A DNA stretch of 64,000 nucleotides from Euryodendron excelsum. Its lineage: Eukaryota > Streptophyta > Magnoliopsida > Ericales > Pentaphylacaceae. Positions 23,766-36,500 of this stretch are shown here, one piece after another. Numbering within the stretch: position 1 is the first letter of the stretch; each line of letters begins with the position of its first letter. The position numbers and the translations under genes were made by a program. The stretch is from positions 2,725,501 to 2,789,500 of the forward strand of contig CM065381.1 of the NCBI GenBank assembly GCA_033060915.1. Reading direction: 5' to 3'. The notes under the pieces are model-generated. The model searched no databases. It saw only the letters and a list, made by a program, of their open reading frames with translations, and was not told where the DNA came from.

Positions 23766-25835
23766 TTAGAGACCAAGAAGCACATAGTAGAGTATTGTAA
23801 TGGGCAAAGCAATCAGCATTCCGAAAATAACCCTGCAAAAAATTTTTAAATCTAAAGTCAATTTATAATTCAATATTTTTCTTTTTCAACATTTTTTTTA
23901 TATATAGCTGAGATATCAAAATACTTACGCAGTGCTAAGTATGTCTGGGTGGACATTGTACTCTTTCGCAAATACAAAGGGGACAATCCCTTGGGGAAGA
24001 GCAGCCTGTGGAGAAATTGAGGGTGTTTAATTTTTGAGAAATATATGATCAAACAAATCCATAAATTTAAGGTGAAACTATATGAGAATTACATGGTGCA
24101 CAGAAATTAATAAATTGTTCTGAAAATAATGTTAAATTAGGATCTGTTTTAATCAGAGGGTTAGGATGGTATAATGCATATATGCACCTGAACAATTGCT
24201 ACATGTAAAAGAACCCCACGAAGGCCAATAGCAATAGAGGTAGCTGCAATCACTGCTGGGCCTGTCAAGAACCTAACAGCCATTGCAAAGGTTGCCACAG
24301 ATTTCCCGCAGGCTATGACCTTTGGCTGTAGAGCCATGAATAAACCTGTTACAGAACAAAGATAGAATAATATGTTAAGACAACTTCTCAGTGATCAAGA
24401 TAATTTAAACAAGTGAGGAGTTAAAGGTTATTACCAAGGCTAAACATAGCCATTCCAAGACCTGCATCAGATAAAATCGATATCGATCCGCTCACGATGG
24501 ATGGCATTTGGATGTGGAACCTGCGAGTGAATAACAAATAGGGAAGTTGAACTGTCATTATTTCCATGGGTAAAAACATGGGTTATAGCACATTCATGAC
24601 ACTGTTATCTTTTGATGTGGACAATAGTTTGTAGTAATTAGATGATCACCTTTGGAATATTATAAAAATATAAAAAAAAAATTTGATAAAAATCAATATA
24701 AATAAAATAAAAAAGGAGGAGAAAAATACATAAAAAAAACAGAATTTAAATCTTGTGAATTGAATTTCTAGAAATAAATTTGCGTTAGGGGGTGAGATGC
24801 ATTCTATTTTTAACTAAATTGCTACAAATTGTCAATTGTTGTTTGCAATTTTCACAACTGTTATTTTGCTTCCACTAGTCTATCACTTGTCTCAATGTGA
24901 TACTGATTCACAGGACGAAAAGAAATCAGTCAGTAAAATAGTACCGTCGGTGCTTAAATATAATATGTATACAGTTTTATCCAGCAAGAACAAAGTCAAA
25001 TGCATGTTACAATTTGGTCATGTGTAACCTCCGGGCAGAGCAAATTTTCCATAGTTTTAATTTAAACCACCTCGGTAATGGATGAATGAGTTTTGACTGG
25101 AGCCTTTACAATGTTGAGGGCTCTACTAAAAAAATGATGATTTGTACTTGGGAAATAATGATAATAAAGGCATTGGTAAATTGTTAGACATAGAAGATTC
25201 TGCAATTCTCTTGTTAGCATGGACAACGAAAGGTCATATATATGGAGGTTGGAAAAGGCAAATGAATTGATAGAGTGGGAGAAATGAATCCCAGTTGCCA
25301 AGTAACTTTCATTTCTATATGTAGATAACTATATATGTAAATATATAGTAAGAGAAAAGGATGGGAAGTGAGGTGTACTACTAATAATAATACCGCTTGT
25401 ATGCTAATGATTATGCTTATGGTATGAAGTTTCTTTGAACTTGCAAGTAAAACTACCATTAATTAATCAGGTACGTGCCGGGAAAACTTAGTCAGAAAAA
25501 AATATATGTATATATATGGAGAGAGAGGGAAATAGATGAAAATGAGTCTGTGAAGTGTCACACAATCAAAAAAAGTGAGAGGGGTAATACCATTTATAGA
25601 GAATGATTTGTTTAAAATTTGAATTACAGTTTTTCAATTCAAAACAAAACTCTCATCATATAACTTTTAATTAGAAAATTACCAATGTCACATTATTTTA
25701 GTGACAGTTTTGTACAAATTTATTTTTTGTAAAAATAACATTTTCCAACTAAGAAGAGAAAATAAATGAAAAGAGAACTCTTATTTGTATTTGATTGAGG
25801 CAGATTTGTGAGGAACCGTGAGAAACATCATGATT

Positions 25836-25916
<81 letters not shown>

Positions 25917-27696
25917 GGGGTACCTGAAGGATATCAGTGACCATACAAGCCCTAAAAGACTTGAGTAGGTGTTGGGATTTCTTATAAGCTTCCTCCAAAC
26001 CATGATAAGTATGAGCCTAGTCATGACACTTGCAGGAGGCATCTGGTGCTTCTTTTCTCCAAGTCCGTCTTCTTCCATGTCTATCTTCTTCTGGCATGAG
26101 AAAGGAGACCCAATTGCTGGAAACTTCGAACGATCCTCTACTTCAATCTCCTTACCGCCTTTGATTTTCCTAGCAGGACTGCTCGTATTTCCTATCAAAT
26201 CATGCATGCCTATATCATCATAAACTAAGCAAACTGCTCAAAGCAGAAACTAGATATTACACATCCTATCTGGCTGTCTTTACCGGAAATTGACTTCATT
26301 TTCACTAATCAGTGGAGATCAGATTTGCCTGAACAACCAACTTTTAAAAAATGTTGTTCCGATTAATTTCACAACATGAAATGCGGGTTTCAACCAAGGA
26401 CCATGGAGACAAAACAAAAAAATTAAAAAAAAAAAAATTAAGAATGGTTGTTTGTGTACCTCTTGATGCAGCAATCTCTTCTTGAAGAACAGCCTTAGAA
26501 GATTCGATGACCCCAAAATCCGTTGAAGCAGCTCTATTTACTGCATCTCTTAGATTCCCTTCAGAAACAGGAGATGCACTTGAGCTCCAAACAAACATGT
26601 GAAGCTCCTTGTTAGGGATTGCACCCTCCTTTTTCCTAGTGCCTAAACTAGTGGACCCTGATGAAAACATAGGATTTGGAGGTGGGTAAGAAGGAACTGA
26701 ACCGCCGCCATTGTATAACTCGCCACTCATACTCCTCCCTCCCATCTTCTTTCCATTTCTCAACATCTCCTCCTCAAAATTTGAAGTTCTTGGAGTCGCT
26801 CCTTTCGAGGACTGCAAAGAAAAAGCATCCCCTCCACCACCTCCAAAACTATTCGTGTAACCGTGCTTTGGACTAGCTGATCCCTTACTTGCAAACATGG
26901 CGTAAAAATCGGTCTGGTTAAAGCTTGAAGCCCTTGGGGTTGGCTCTCGGGAAGATTGTACTGAGTAGATCTCAACACCGGTAAGATTCGATGCCCTTGG
27001 GGTCATTGAGGTTATTGAATTCAATGCATGAGACTTGTTATATGAAGAAGATATTAGAGAGGATGAGGTAGATCTCCTCACCACCACATGGAGCTTACCA
27101 TCATCGCCAATCTTGGCATCTGCTTGCAGAGGTTCACGGCCATTGAGCGAAATGACGTCAGACACAACATGGAAGGAGGTGATCGAACCGGCAGTCTCGG
27201 GGAATTGTTCACTGATAAGGAGCTTTGCTCCTCTATATTCAAACATGAAGAGCATGAGGGTATACCAGATTACACTCTGTAAAACAACAATTTGTACCAT
27301 TAGATTTCCCGAGAAATCTCCATACATAGCCCTCAGGAGAGGAATCCCCATGACAAGAGTGTTTGGAAGAGTAGATAGTGAAAATAGAGTGATCATCCAC
27401 TCCAGGCTGCCATTTTTGCTGAAGGTCTGCCACACAAAGAGAGCTGCAAGAATCACAACCTTTTGCAGAGAGTCCGCAGCTATGAAGTGATAGTTCATGG
27501 CATAAGGATTATTGGAGGAGATGAAATGGAAGGAAAGTAATGGGACAGCGAAGACTGCAACAAAGCGGTTAATGCCGGAGCATTGTTCTGGTGTGAAGAT
27601 TTTCCACCACCGGACTGAGCCATATGCCAGAACCATAGCAACATACAACGGTACGATTGCTGCAAGAACATCATAAATGTCCTTCCCAGTGATCAT
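23766..27696 (-). CDS. PIN2: Auxin efflux carrier PIN2
   Basis: Six exons on the minus strand: 27696-26460, 26209-25924, 24520-24435, 24345-24188, 24005-23929 and 23832-23766. All introns are GT-AG, totalling 1911 nt and 636 residues, close to Arabidopsis PIN2. The start [10 protein letters not shown] and the block [20 protein letters not shown] are PIN2-like. Five membrane spans (residues 1-160) are followed by a long polar loop with three TPRxS motifs at 232-236, 253-257 and 301-305, known targets of AGC kinases such as PINOID that set membrane polarity. The C-terminal five spans follow [11 protein letters not shown] and end [12 protein letters not shown]2 moves auxin shootward in root epidermis and is needed for gravitropism. 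The second exon's loop segment ([12 protein letters not shown]...) is less conserved. The assignment to PIN2 rather than PIN1 or PIN3 rests on the N-terminus and the loop. Confidence 0.97.
25841..25914. repeat. AG37 microsatellite in PIN2 intron 2
   Basis: An uninterrupted 74 bp AG repeat. Read on the PIN2 strand it is CT37, beginning about 9 nt after the exon 2 donor site (GT at 25923-25922), so the intron opens with a long pyrimidine tract. Confidence 0.95.
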
Positions 27697-27720
27697 GGTT
27701 AATTACAGCAGTATAGTTCA

Positions 27721-27745
27721 AGAGAGAGAGAGAGAGAGAGAGAGA
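27721..27745. repeat. CT microsatellite in the PIN2 leader
   Basis: A 25 bp AG repeat on the plus strand, so CT on the PIN2 strand. It ends 25 nt before the PIN2 start codon, inside the probable 5' untranslated region. Confidence 0.85.
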
Positions 27746-27871
27746 TCAATGGTGGTTTTGCGTCACAAATATGGCTTTTGAGGTTTTTCCAGTGGGAAGC
27801 TCAAGGGGAACTAATTGCAAGAGGAAGCAGTAAACAAAGTGTGTGGAAAGCTGGAAAAAGTATATATTAAA

Positions 27872-27880
27872 ATAGAAAGA
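27872..27880 (-). promoter_or_regulatory. Candidate TATA box of PIN2
   Basis: TAATATATA on the minus strand lies about 176 bp upstream of the PIN2 ATG, with the CT repeat between. This would give a leader of about 145 nt. It is a sequence match only. Confidence 0.35.
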
Positions 27881-27899
27881 AGCAACTCTTTAATTATAA

Positions 27900-30800
27900 G
27901 TTCATGAGGAGAGGATGCCTGCATGCAGAATGGTTAAATGTTGTCTCTGTCTTCTCATAATTAATACATAAGATATATATGTTGCAAGTTCGTAGCCAAG
28001 TGATAAATATTAGCTGTAAAATGGAACGTTGACAAAACAAACAGAGAATCCTATATATGTTTTCAAGAAATATGTAGTGTTGTTGTCAGGAGAGAGAGAG
28101 AGAGAGGCTGTGTCTGGGTTAGATTAATTATAGAATTGAGTTTGAGTCAGAGTCAAAGTTGAACAAGATTAGTAGAGTACTGGATTAGAAGACGTTACTC
28201 CTCACTCGTCGCCACAGCACATGCTATTGCACATGTCCGAAGAAAATAATTATGTGATCGTCATATATATATAGTAGCAATTAAAATGCGAGCCTTATAG
28301 GCTTGGGGGGTCAGATTTGAAAAATACTATTCTTTCAGAATTTTTGTACAGAATTTTAAATTAAAATGATGTGACAATGGTAATTTTATAATTAAAATAT
28401 ATTTTGGTGGGTTCTTTGTTTTAAAGTGATTGACCCACAATTTAGCCACATCATTCTGATTCAAAATTCTATATGAATTTTCTGAATGTATAACATTACT
28501 CATCAAATTTACTTCGAAGAAGCCTTGTTAGAATATATTATCTTAACTAGTGGCTCACCGAGCGAGGTCAATCTTGGACAATAGTTTTGTTGCCTTAAGA
28601 TATTTGTTATAATCTATTTATTTTTATTAATTTTTTTTAGTATAAACCAAACTTAACATCTTGAGGTTAGAGTGCTTAATTTAGTCTGAAAAAGAAAAAG
28701 GCATAATTATATTAATTGCAGAGTTTCAACAGTACTATTATGGTGATGTATCAATTAATACATCATTTTGTAGGTGAAGATTTCAAACTATGACACGAGG
28801 AGATCGAAAGGATCGAGCGTGTATCTGTAGGTCAACCCACCCTTTCGGACTCAAGATCGGATATAGGCTTGGCGTAAGCTGTGACTGTGAGTCACTCCAA
28901 GACAATGGGACGACTCAGCTAGAGAAAGTGAAAGGACACACTCAAAACAGCAGCTAGGACCATGGGTTTCAGGCCCGCCAGTCACGGAACCAAGATTTCG
29001 GTTTAGGGGTGAAAAAAAGAAAATTTATTAAACGGAGGGTTAAGAAAAAAATTTATTTTAAATATTTAAAAGTTTGCAAGGGTGAAGGGAAATTTAAAAA
29101 CTTTAAGAAGCCAATACACTATTGTATATTCGTAGGGCATAAAGGAAATCTTCAAAACTTTAGGGGCCCATGGCCTTCTGTCCCAGATTTCAACTAGAGA
29201 GGGTCCAGTATTGGAGAAATTATCAAGTATTTTTGGAACGTCACGTATTCTCACTTCTTCTCTTATATAGAGGTTGAATTCTTCATTTGTCCATCTAAAA
29301 GGAGAGAGTTCATCACTATGTGAGAGGTAAAGCAAAAATAACTAATACTCTAAGGGTATTAAATAATTTTTTTCTGAGTATGGGGTCATCATGGGTTTCC
29401 CTGGATAAAAAAAGCTATGGAGAGGTGCTGGCTTATGACATGAAGGCAGACTAGGTTGCTCCCAAATAAGCCAGAATAACCGAGGTGGTATAGAAGAAAA
29501 GCATAATGTTATAAAATGAAAAAAATAAATATAATATTTTTGTACATAATAATATAATTAAATGAGAACTTTTTATTTTAAAATAAAACAACACTTGTGA
29601 TTGCAAATATACTGTCATATTATTATGGTAGAATTTTTTGTGCAAATTTTCAATTGACGTCAGTAAGTTTCTCATTTTTGACTTTTCCTTTCCTAAATCA
29701 AAAGCTAAAACTTTAAATAAATAAAAATAAATAAATAAATCAATTTTAAAGCTCCATAAAAAAAATTAAAAAAAACTGCGGAAAATATTGGTAAGATTGT
29801 GATTTGTGACTTCTGGAGAATGTGATGACTATTTAAGGCGTGATGTTGGCAGGTAATGTGTCCCCTCGTAGCAAAATGCCCCACAAGATGGCACATGTGG
29901 TGATTTATTTCACCCAAGAAGTGAGACTGCCATAGTTGTCAATATAGAAAGTGTAAGACTGAAATGACACGGAAACTTGAAATGAGGCCTCAAAATGTTG
30001 TTCGACAGAAAACTTAAATGATATAAAATTAAATAGAATATTTATAAAAAAATTTATGAAGAAACTTAAAAATAGAATTATGATAAGCAAGTTTTTAGGG
30101 GGTTTTTACAACATTTTTAAAGAATTTCTCAAAATTTTATGAGAGTTTCATCTCCTTTCTGAAAAATTATTTTTTCTCTCGAGAAGAGTTTCAATGTATC
30201 TATGAGACTGATCACTTTGAGTAACCAAGCTTTTAACAAACCAAGACAAGCAATTGAAAATTTTATTTCAGATCTGGGGGCTCAATTGTGAAAATTAATT
30301 TTGCTGTGGAAAGCTTGAACAAATATAAGATAATAGACAAGTCGCATTGGATTGGTATTTTAACCTTGAAAGTAGAGGTTCAATTCCTCTCTGAATTGGT
30401 GTACATTTGTTTCGACAAACTACATAATTTGAATAAATATACCTTTATGATTTCTCTAGAAAGAACAAGTGGTAGTTTTTATGAGTTCGTCCCGTTTTAG
30501 GGCCAGCCTATGGGGGCTAAATAACTAAGAACTGAGCCTGAGAAAAGGCTATATGGGTATGGTTTTGGCCTTTCTAGGCCTAGTAAACTCATGCCCAGTC
30601 TCTAACCACCTTCGACTTTGGTTATCTATAGGGAGGTTAGTTAATAAGACCGAATGCTACACCCTCTGAAGGGTTTGTCTGATAGATTTGGGTCTCCTTA
30701 GACTATAAGTATAGCTAAAGCCATAACAGGTCTTGGGCTCTAGGGAAAATATCAAAATAAGTTGATTATCGAGTGGGTCTAGCATCAAACTATTGGTTCG

Positions 30801-33149
30801 TAACCTCATGCCAAATGCTGAAAACCAAAACTGTTTTTGTGCTAGCTATAAATTATTAGCATTTGATAATGCTTTACGTTTTTCAATTTTTTTTTTCTGC
30901 TTTTGGTTTGGCAAAAAACAAAAGTGAAAACCCTGGTCTTTTGTTTTTAACAAAAGGAAGTAGAAAACATGTTTGGTAGCTCTAAAGTTGTTATTTGTTT
31001 TTTTTTATTAGTTTTAGATTAAGAATATTATTTACTAGTAGTGGTGGTAGTGGACACAAAAAATTTGAAATTGAACGTATTTCATTTTCTTTTTTTCAAT
31101 AATTATGAAAACAAAAACAGCGAAGAGAAAACATAACTGTAACTAAATAGGCCCAAAGTTGAAGTTGAATTTCAAGGCCACCTATGTTGGCCATTGTACT
31201 CTTTATAAATCCAATTTAGTACCTGGCCAACATGCTCCTAAATTAGGCCACTATGCCCTTGAGAACCAATTACCATGTAGTAAACTATAATCCAAATGTT
31301 GATTGCTGATTAAACCAACATTTGAACACTGATTTGAATAAGGTAATTTTTTGAATGAGCACCGCGTTGTAAGCTGGCCAAATTAAGCAAGTTGGAACAA
31401 TATTGTGGGACATGAGGAAGACTTGCACTTGCGTTTCCCTTTGAGCTTACTATAATAAGCAAATGTTGACACCCAACTTTGCAACCCCTGTTGTCATAGC
31501 AAAACCACTAATCAGAGATCATAAGATCATTGATAACTCTAGCCAGAGCATGGCGGTCGACGAACGACAATAATTTCCCGGTTGCCGTTCTTCCCTTTGT
31601 CAGCCATTTGGCGGATTTGATGATTTCATATAAACAACAAAAGCACAAAATGGTTACTCGATGCTTGAGCAACAAATTAGGTCAGCCACACACATCATGA
31701 GATGTATGATGAAGAAAATTGTCCATTACGTATCAGTTGATGCGTGATGAAGGAAATTACATGTCAAGCATCTCAAGAAGCATTACAAAAATGTCTACAA
31801 TTATGGGACCGCTCTCTCGCTTTCACCATCATTTTTACTCTCTAGACACTTTATTTATCTAGAAATTTGAACCATGGCCTCACGTTACCTAAATCTATTC
31901 TGATTATCAACCGTCTACCCCAATTTATGCCAAATTACTTGCCTAACAGGAGCCTTACTAGAATTTACCAGTGTAGAAGTGGAAATTTTCCATTTTGAAA
32001 AACTTATGTTTACTTATAAGTAGGTCTAGGACTTTTTGACTCTGGGTTTTTTTGGTATATTTCTTAAGTTTCTAGTATCCAAATTTAGGTTTAGCTTAGT
32101 TTTGTCATTTTTAGTAATTTTTTGCGTTTCTATAATTTCCATTAGTTATAGTCCGATTAGGTTTAGGATTTGAGCTTCCCTACAAATAAAATGTAAGGGT
32201 TCTTCTCTCATAATTTTTGATAAATTAATAGTGTTTTTATTTGCATAGTCGGTTTTTCTTCGTGCGTTTCGCTTGTGAGTACCAAAGTTATAACACACGG
32301 AATTGTTCAAATGCAACGACAAGCAGACATTGGTATAGTTTGTTTTTTAAACTGTTGTTTCCGGAGAAAAACACAAGATTCAATCTCCTTTTAACTTTAA
32401 TCCCTTGATTATAAACAATAAAAAAGAAGAAGCAAACAAACAAACAAATGAATAAAAACTTTAATCCATTCCATGAGTAAGCGGTGACGTTCCAGTGGAA
32501 AAGCATGTTGATGGGGTTTCAAAGTCATTCAACAGATCCAAACATGATCTAATCTTATAAGCAAACCAAACAACTATCCATTAAACAATTTTCTACTATT
32601 AAATTTGGGACATTCATCGGATGCTTTAAAATTGTCCTTCTTCACTTTTCTTATAATGCATCCTAGTATGTATAATGCTTGCACGTCGATTTCTATTCTC
32701 TAACATAAAGAGAAGTATGCATTTGAGTTGAAGTTGTAAATGTAAATACTCTACATACCCAAAAGGAGCTAATATAACAAGTCTCAAACAAAAGAATAAA
32801 AAGACGAGGTGAAATGATTGATTAGGTGCTGTTAATTATTACATATATATTACATATTGGCGTATGTAATTTTTTATTTTTTTATTTTTTTTAACAGGTG
32901 TCCAGACATTTGGTTATTTATTTAAACTCGAATGGTAAAGTGTAATTATTTTTAAAAAAAAAAATTAAAAAGATATTTGTTGCCCTAGGTACCGAAGGAT
33001 AGCTTAAAGCAAGCCATAGGACATACTGCTCCCACTATTAAGCCTAGATGTTGCCTCCATAGGCCCTAGTACGAGGCTACCAATACCATCATCATCATCA
33101 TCAGTTGACAGGGATAGGGCGTAGCTGCAGAAAGAGTAAATCGTAATAA
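27900..33149. other. Divergent intergenic region, PIN2 to oxygenase gene
   Basis: No supportable gene. It contains a foldback element (28334-28486), several AT-rich repeats and, at 31980-32290, an LTR-like stretch that could not be delimited. The promoters of both flanking genes must lie at its ends. Confidence 0.5.
28334..28486. mobile_element. Foldback MITE
   Basis: The left arm TTCAGAATTTTTGTACAGAA pairs with the inverted right arm TTCAGAAAATTCATATAGAA. Pairing continues for about 40 bp to a shared GATGTGRC block on both sides. Similar AT-rich sequence occurs at 25600-25740 and at the insertion site of element B (51770-51928). Confidence 0.65.
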
Positions 33150-33505
33150 ATGGAGTTCCAACAGGAGCAGCAGCAGGAGGAGGAGGAGGAGGAGGAGGAG
33201 GAAAGCATGACGGTCAATTCCCGCAACATATTTGCCCTGATGATCGCAGCCCTCTGTGCAGCTTCTGCTGCTGCTACCACTAACAATACCAATAACAAGA
33301 AGAAGAAGAAGAGCTACTTGCGCAGACCAAACTCTTATCATCGACTCCAACTCCAACTCCTAAACCAACTTCATCTCTCCCTCCTCTCCAAAATCCCCAA
33401 CCCGAATTCTTCTTCTCTTGATCTGTTTATTGTTACTCCCCAACTAACCCTACCCGTTGCTATCTTATCCCTCATTCCAGTCCTCCTCACTTCCAAGTAA
33501 TGATC

Positions 33506-33536
<31 letters not shown>

Positions 33537-36500
33537 CAAACAACATATGCACATGCCAGCCATTTTGGTCAATTGATTGATTGTTTCCTAAAATGTGCTA
33601 ATTTCTTGGAATTGTGGCGATTATAGATGTGCTGAGATTGTCTGTAAGTGCGCGGAATTTATCGGGGCAGCTTTGCTGTTTTCGTTGGAGATGAATGAAC
33701 AATTAGCCGATGACGACGAAACTGTGAAGGGTCTGATCTCTGCCTTAGCAAGTTCTAAGAGGAGGAGCACATCAATCGCTGCTTGTAATGCTGTTTTGGA
33801 TATGTCCACGACGTCCATTGGGCGACAACGCCTCCTAGAATCCTCTGCTCTGGACTGTCTTATGTGAGCATCTCATTCTTACCCTTTAGTTTGCTCTTCT
33901 TCTGTCCATTAATATCAGCCTATGTATATAGTTCTGAGTGCTTCAGTGAATGTTTTTGCTGCTCTCTCCATTTGTGATTTTGTTTCTCATTTTGATTTTT
34001 CGATTGCATTAGCAATTCTGCATAAAATGATATTCGAGGTTCCTTTTCTTAAACTTTTGGTGTCAAGGTGTTTGCCACATCAGTTTTACAATTTGTAGAA
34101 CTTTTTTCCACCTATTTGATTGCAATGTTGATTCTGGATAAACTGATACATGAGGTTCCATTCCATGAACTCTTAGTTGTCAACTATTTTAAGCTATGGA
34201 GTAATTTTTTTTTCTTTCCGTTTTTTCCCCATTGGATTTTACCATTGTCAGGATTGTGTGAGATCAAATCATACAACCCTTTAGGACTGTATCATACTAC
34301 CACACTTCCCAACTGAGGTCTATCACTTTAGGTAGGTTTCACTCTGGTGGCTAGTAATCCTTCTCCCTATTTGGGACAGCTCTCATTGTGCTATGTAGGT
34401 AGGCCTTGGGTACGTAGGCGCCTTTGGTAGGTAGCCCCTTCTTCCTTGAGATGGCTTTCACTATGCTCCAGGTAGTGCTTCCCTAGGTGGGTGACTTGAA
34501 GCTGAATTATGGTAGTTGCTCTAATGCCAAACATTAGAAACCCGACTAATATGCCAAAAGATCAACACCTAACAGAAACAGTGAGATCCAATCCTATAGC
34601 TATTTAGGACCATAAAACATTAATAGAACCCAACTTCTATATTTATAGATAATCATCCCCTTGAGTATATGACATTATAGATGTGAACGGTCATATTAAC
34701 ACTCTGCTACAGAGTGTCTGACAATACGTCAATTGAAAAGGGCTGAGAACAACCAAGCTAAGATTACAAACTTTTTGAGTTTGTCTGAATTAATGCCCAC
34801 ATGTGGTCATCTTCATTACCATTGTTGATCCTTTTGGCAAGCATCCTCACCAAAAGAGAGTAGGATAAAATGAGAAAGGATTTAAGATGTCATTAAAGAT
34901 GAACCAAAGTGTGACTTTTAGAAGAATAAATCCATCAATTAAATTGATAAAGTTGTAGTATGCATTTCCACTTTCAAAAAAATTAAAAAAAATCGAGTAA
35001 CATAAAGACTTCTTTGGATTAATACACACATACATTTCAACAAGAGCTACAGAATTACATTTTTTTTTACTAAGGGCATCGCATCATGCTGGTCTCGGCA
35101 ATGTTGGTTTTTTGTAATAGGGTGCAAAGTTGCTGCCTTCAGACTAACTTCTTTTTAGGATAAAAATTGGAGGAATACACATTCTGGGCAGGGCAACAAA
35201 CTGTAATTTAGAAATCTAAAATAAAATAAATTCCCTAGATTTGAGACTATGCTAACTGTTACCTCTGACCATCATGAATGGTGGGATCATTTTCCTTGTT
35301 TGTTGCTCAGTTCAATTAATAATAGATGGGATTTGATTCATAGGAATTTCCTACGTTAAAGGTTATGCTAGATTGTATTTAATTTTTCAGCTGGTCTCCT
35401 ATAAATGAACTTGGGTTTGAGTTGCCTTCTATATAAGGTTCTTATTCATACTCAGTTAGTTGAATTAATCTTTGATTGGTTGATACAAAAAAAAAAAAAA
35501 AAAAGGTCAAAAAAGAGGAGAGAAATAAAATCTTGACTGACTCTACCAAGCTTTGTGGAGCAGCTGAGACCTATTGTTCTAGGTAAATAACTTCTTTAGC
35601 CTCGTTTAATTAAATTACAACATGGCATTGTAATGAGGGTTTGGTTGTAATCCGGCTCTGGCACTTATACATAGACATTAGATGGTATGCTCTTGAATGT
35701 TCTCATGACCAATCAAGGTGATAAGCTCGTAATTAGTGTAACTCGTTGCTTGAAATTTGAAGCTTGCCAATTACACCATGCCATTCATGTAATAAGTATT
35801 GTATTGAGTACCATCTTAATTTGTCCTCAAAATAACTATCACTTTGTTAATTTGAATTATTTTTCTTTGAACTTCCTCTACTTATGAATATAATTGCACC
35901 AAATAAGATCTCTAAGGCTGTGTTTGGAATCCAGATTTATCAAGGGAAACGCAAAGGAAAAGGAAAAAGTGAGGAAAAAGAGAACAAAAATCATTTTGTT
36001 CTCTTTTCCCTTACCTTTTCCTTTTCCATCGCCAAATCCTTGATCCAAACACAACATAAGGGTCTGGTGTATGTGAGAAACATGATCTACTCTTGATTTT
36101 TAGGTAGCATACTTTGATCCATTAAGGTTCTTGGAGTGGCCCCAAGGGGGATGACTTGAACTCAACACCTTTGCTTCTTGAGGCATGTTCCTGGCCATCT
36201 CATCTACCCTTAGGGTGATCGATTTAGGTTTCTCAGTGCCTACAAACTAGAGCTAATGAAATTCAGTAGCAATTTTAGTTAGCAGACTGGAAATTAGATG
36301 GGTTGAAAACTTTATTTCCAATCAAGTAGATTAAGCGAAGTATGACATCAAGTCATGAACATATCAGGAGTCTCGGGAGGAAGGACATACCAAAAAAATG
36401 TCAAGATGAAGGATTGGGCAAATTGCTCTGGCTAGTGTTAAAGTTTCTCACAACTACAGAGATCTCTCCTCAGGTTTTTGAAATTACGTTGCACTCCATA

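Noticed and set aside
30335..30405. AGAGGTTCAATTCCTCT forms a perfect T-arm-like hairpin, hinting at a tRNA gene or organelle fragment.
   Set aside because: No matching acceptor stem or anticodon arm could be placed around it, so a tRNA is not supported.
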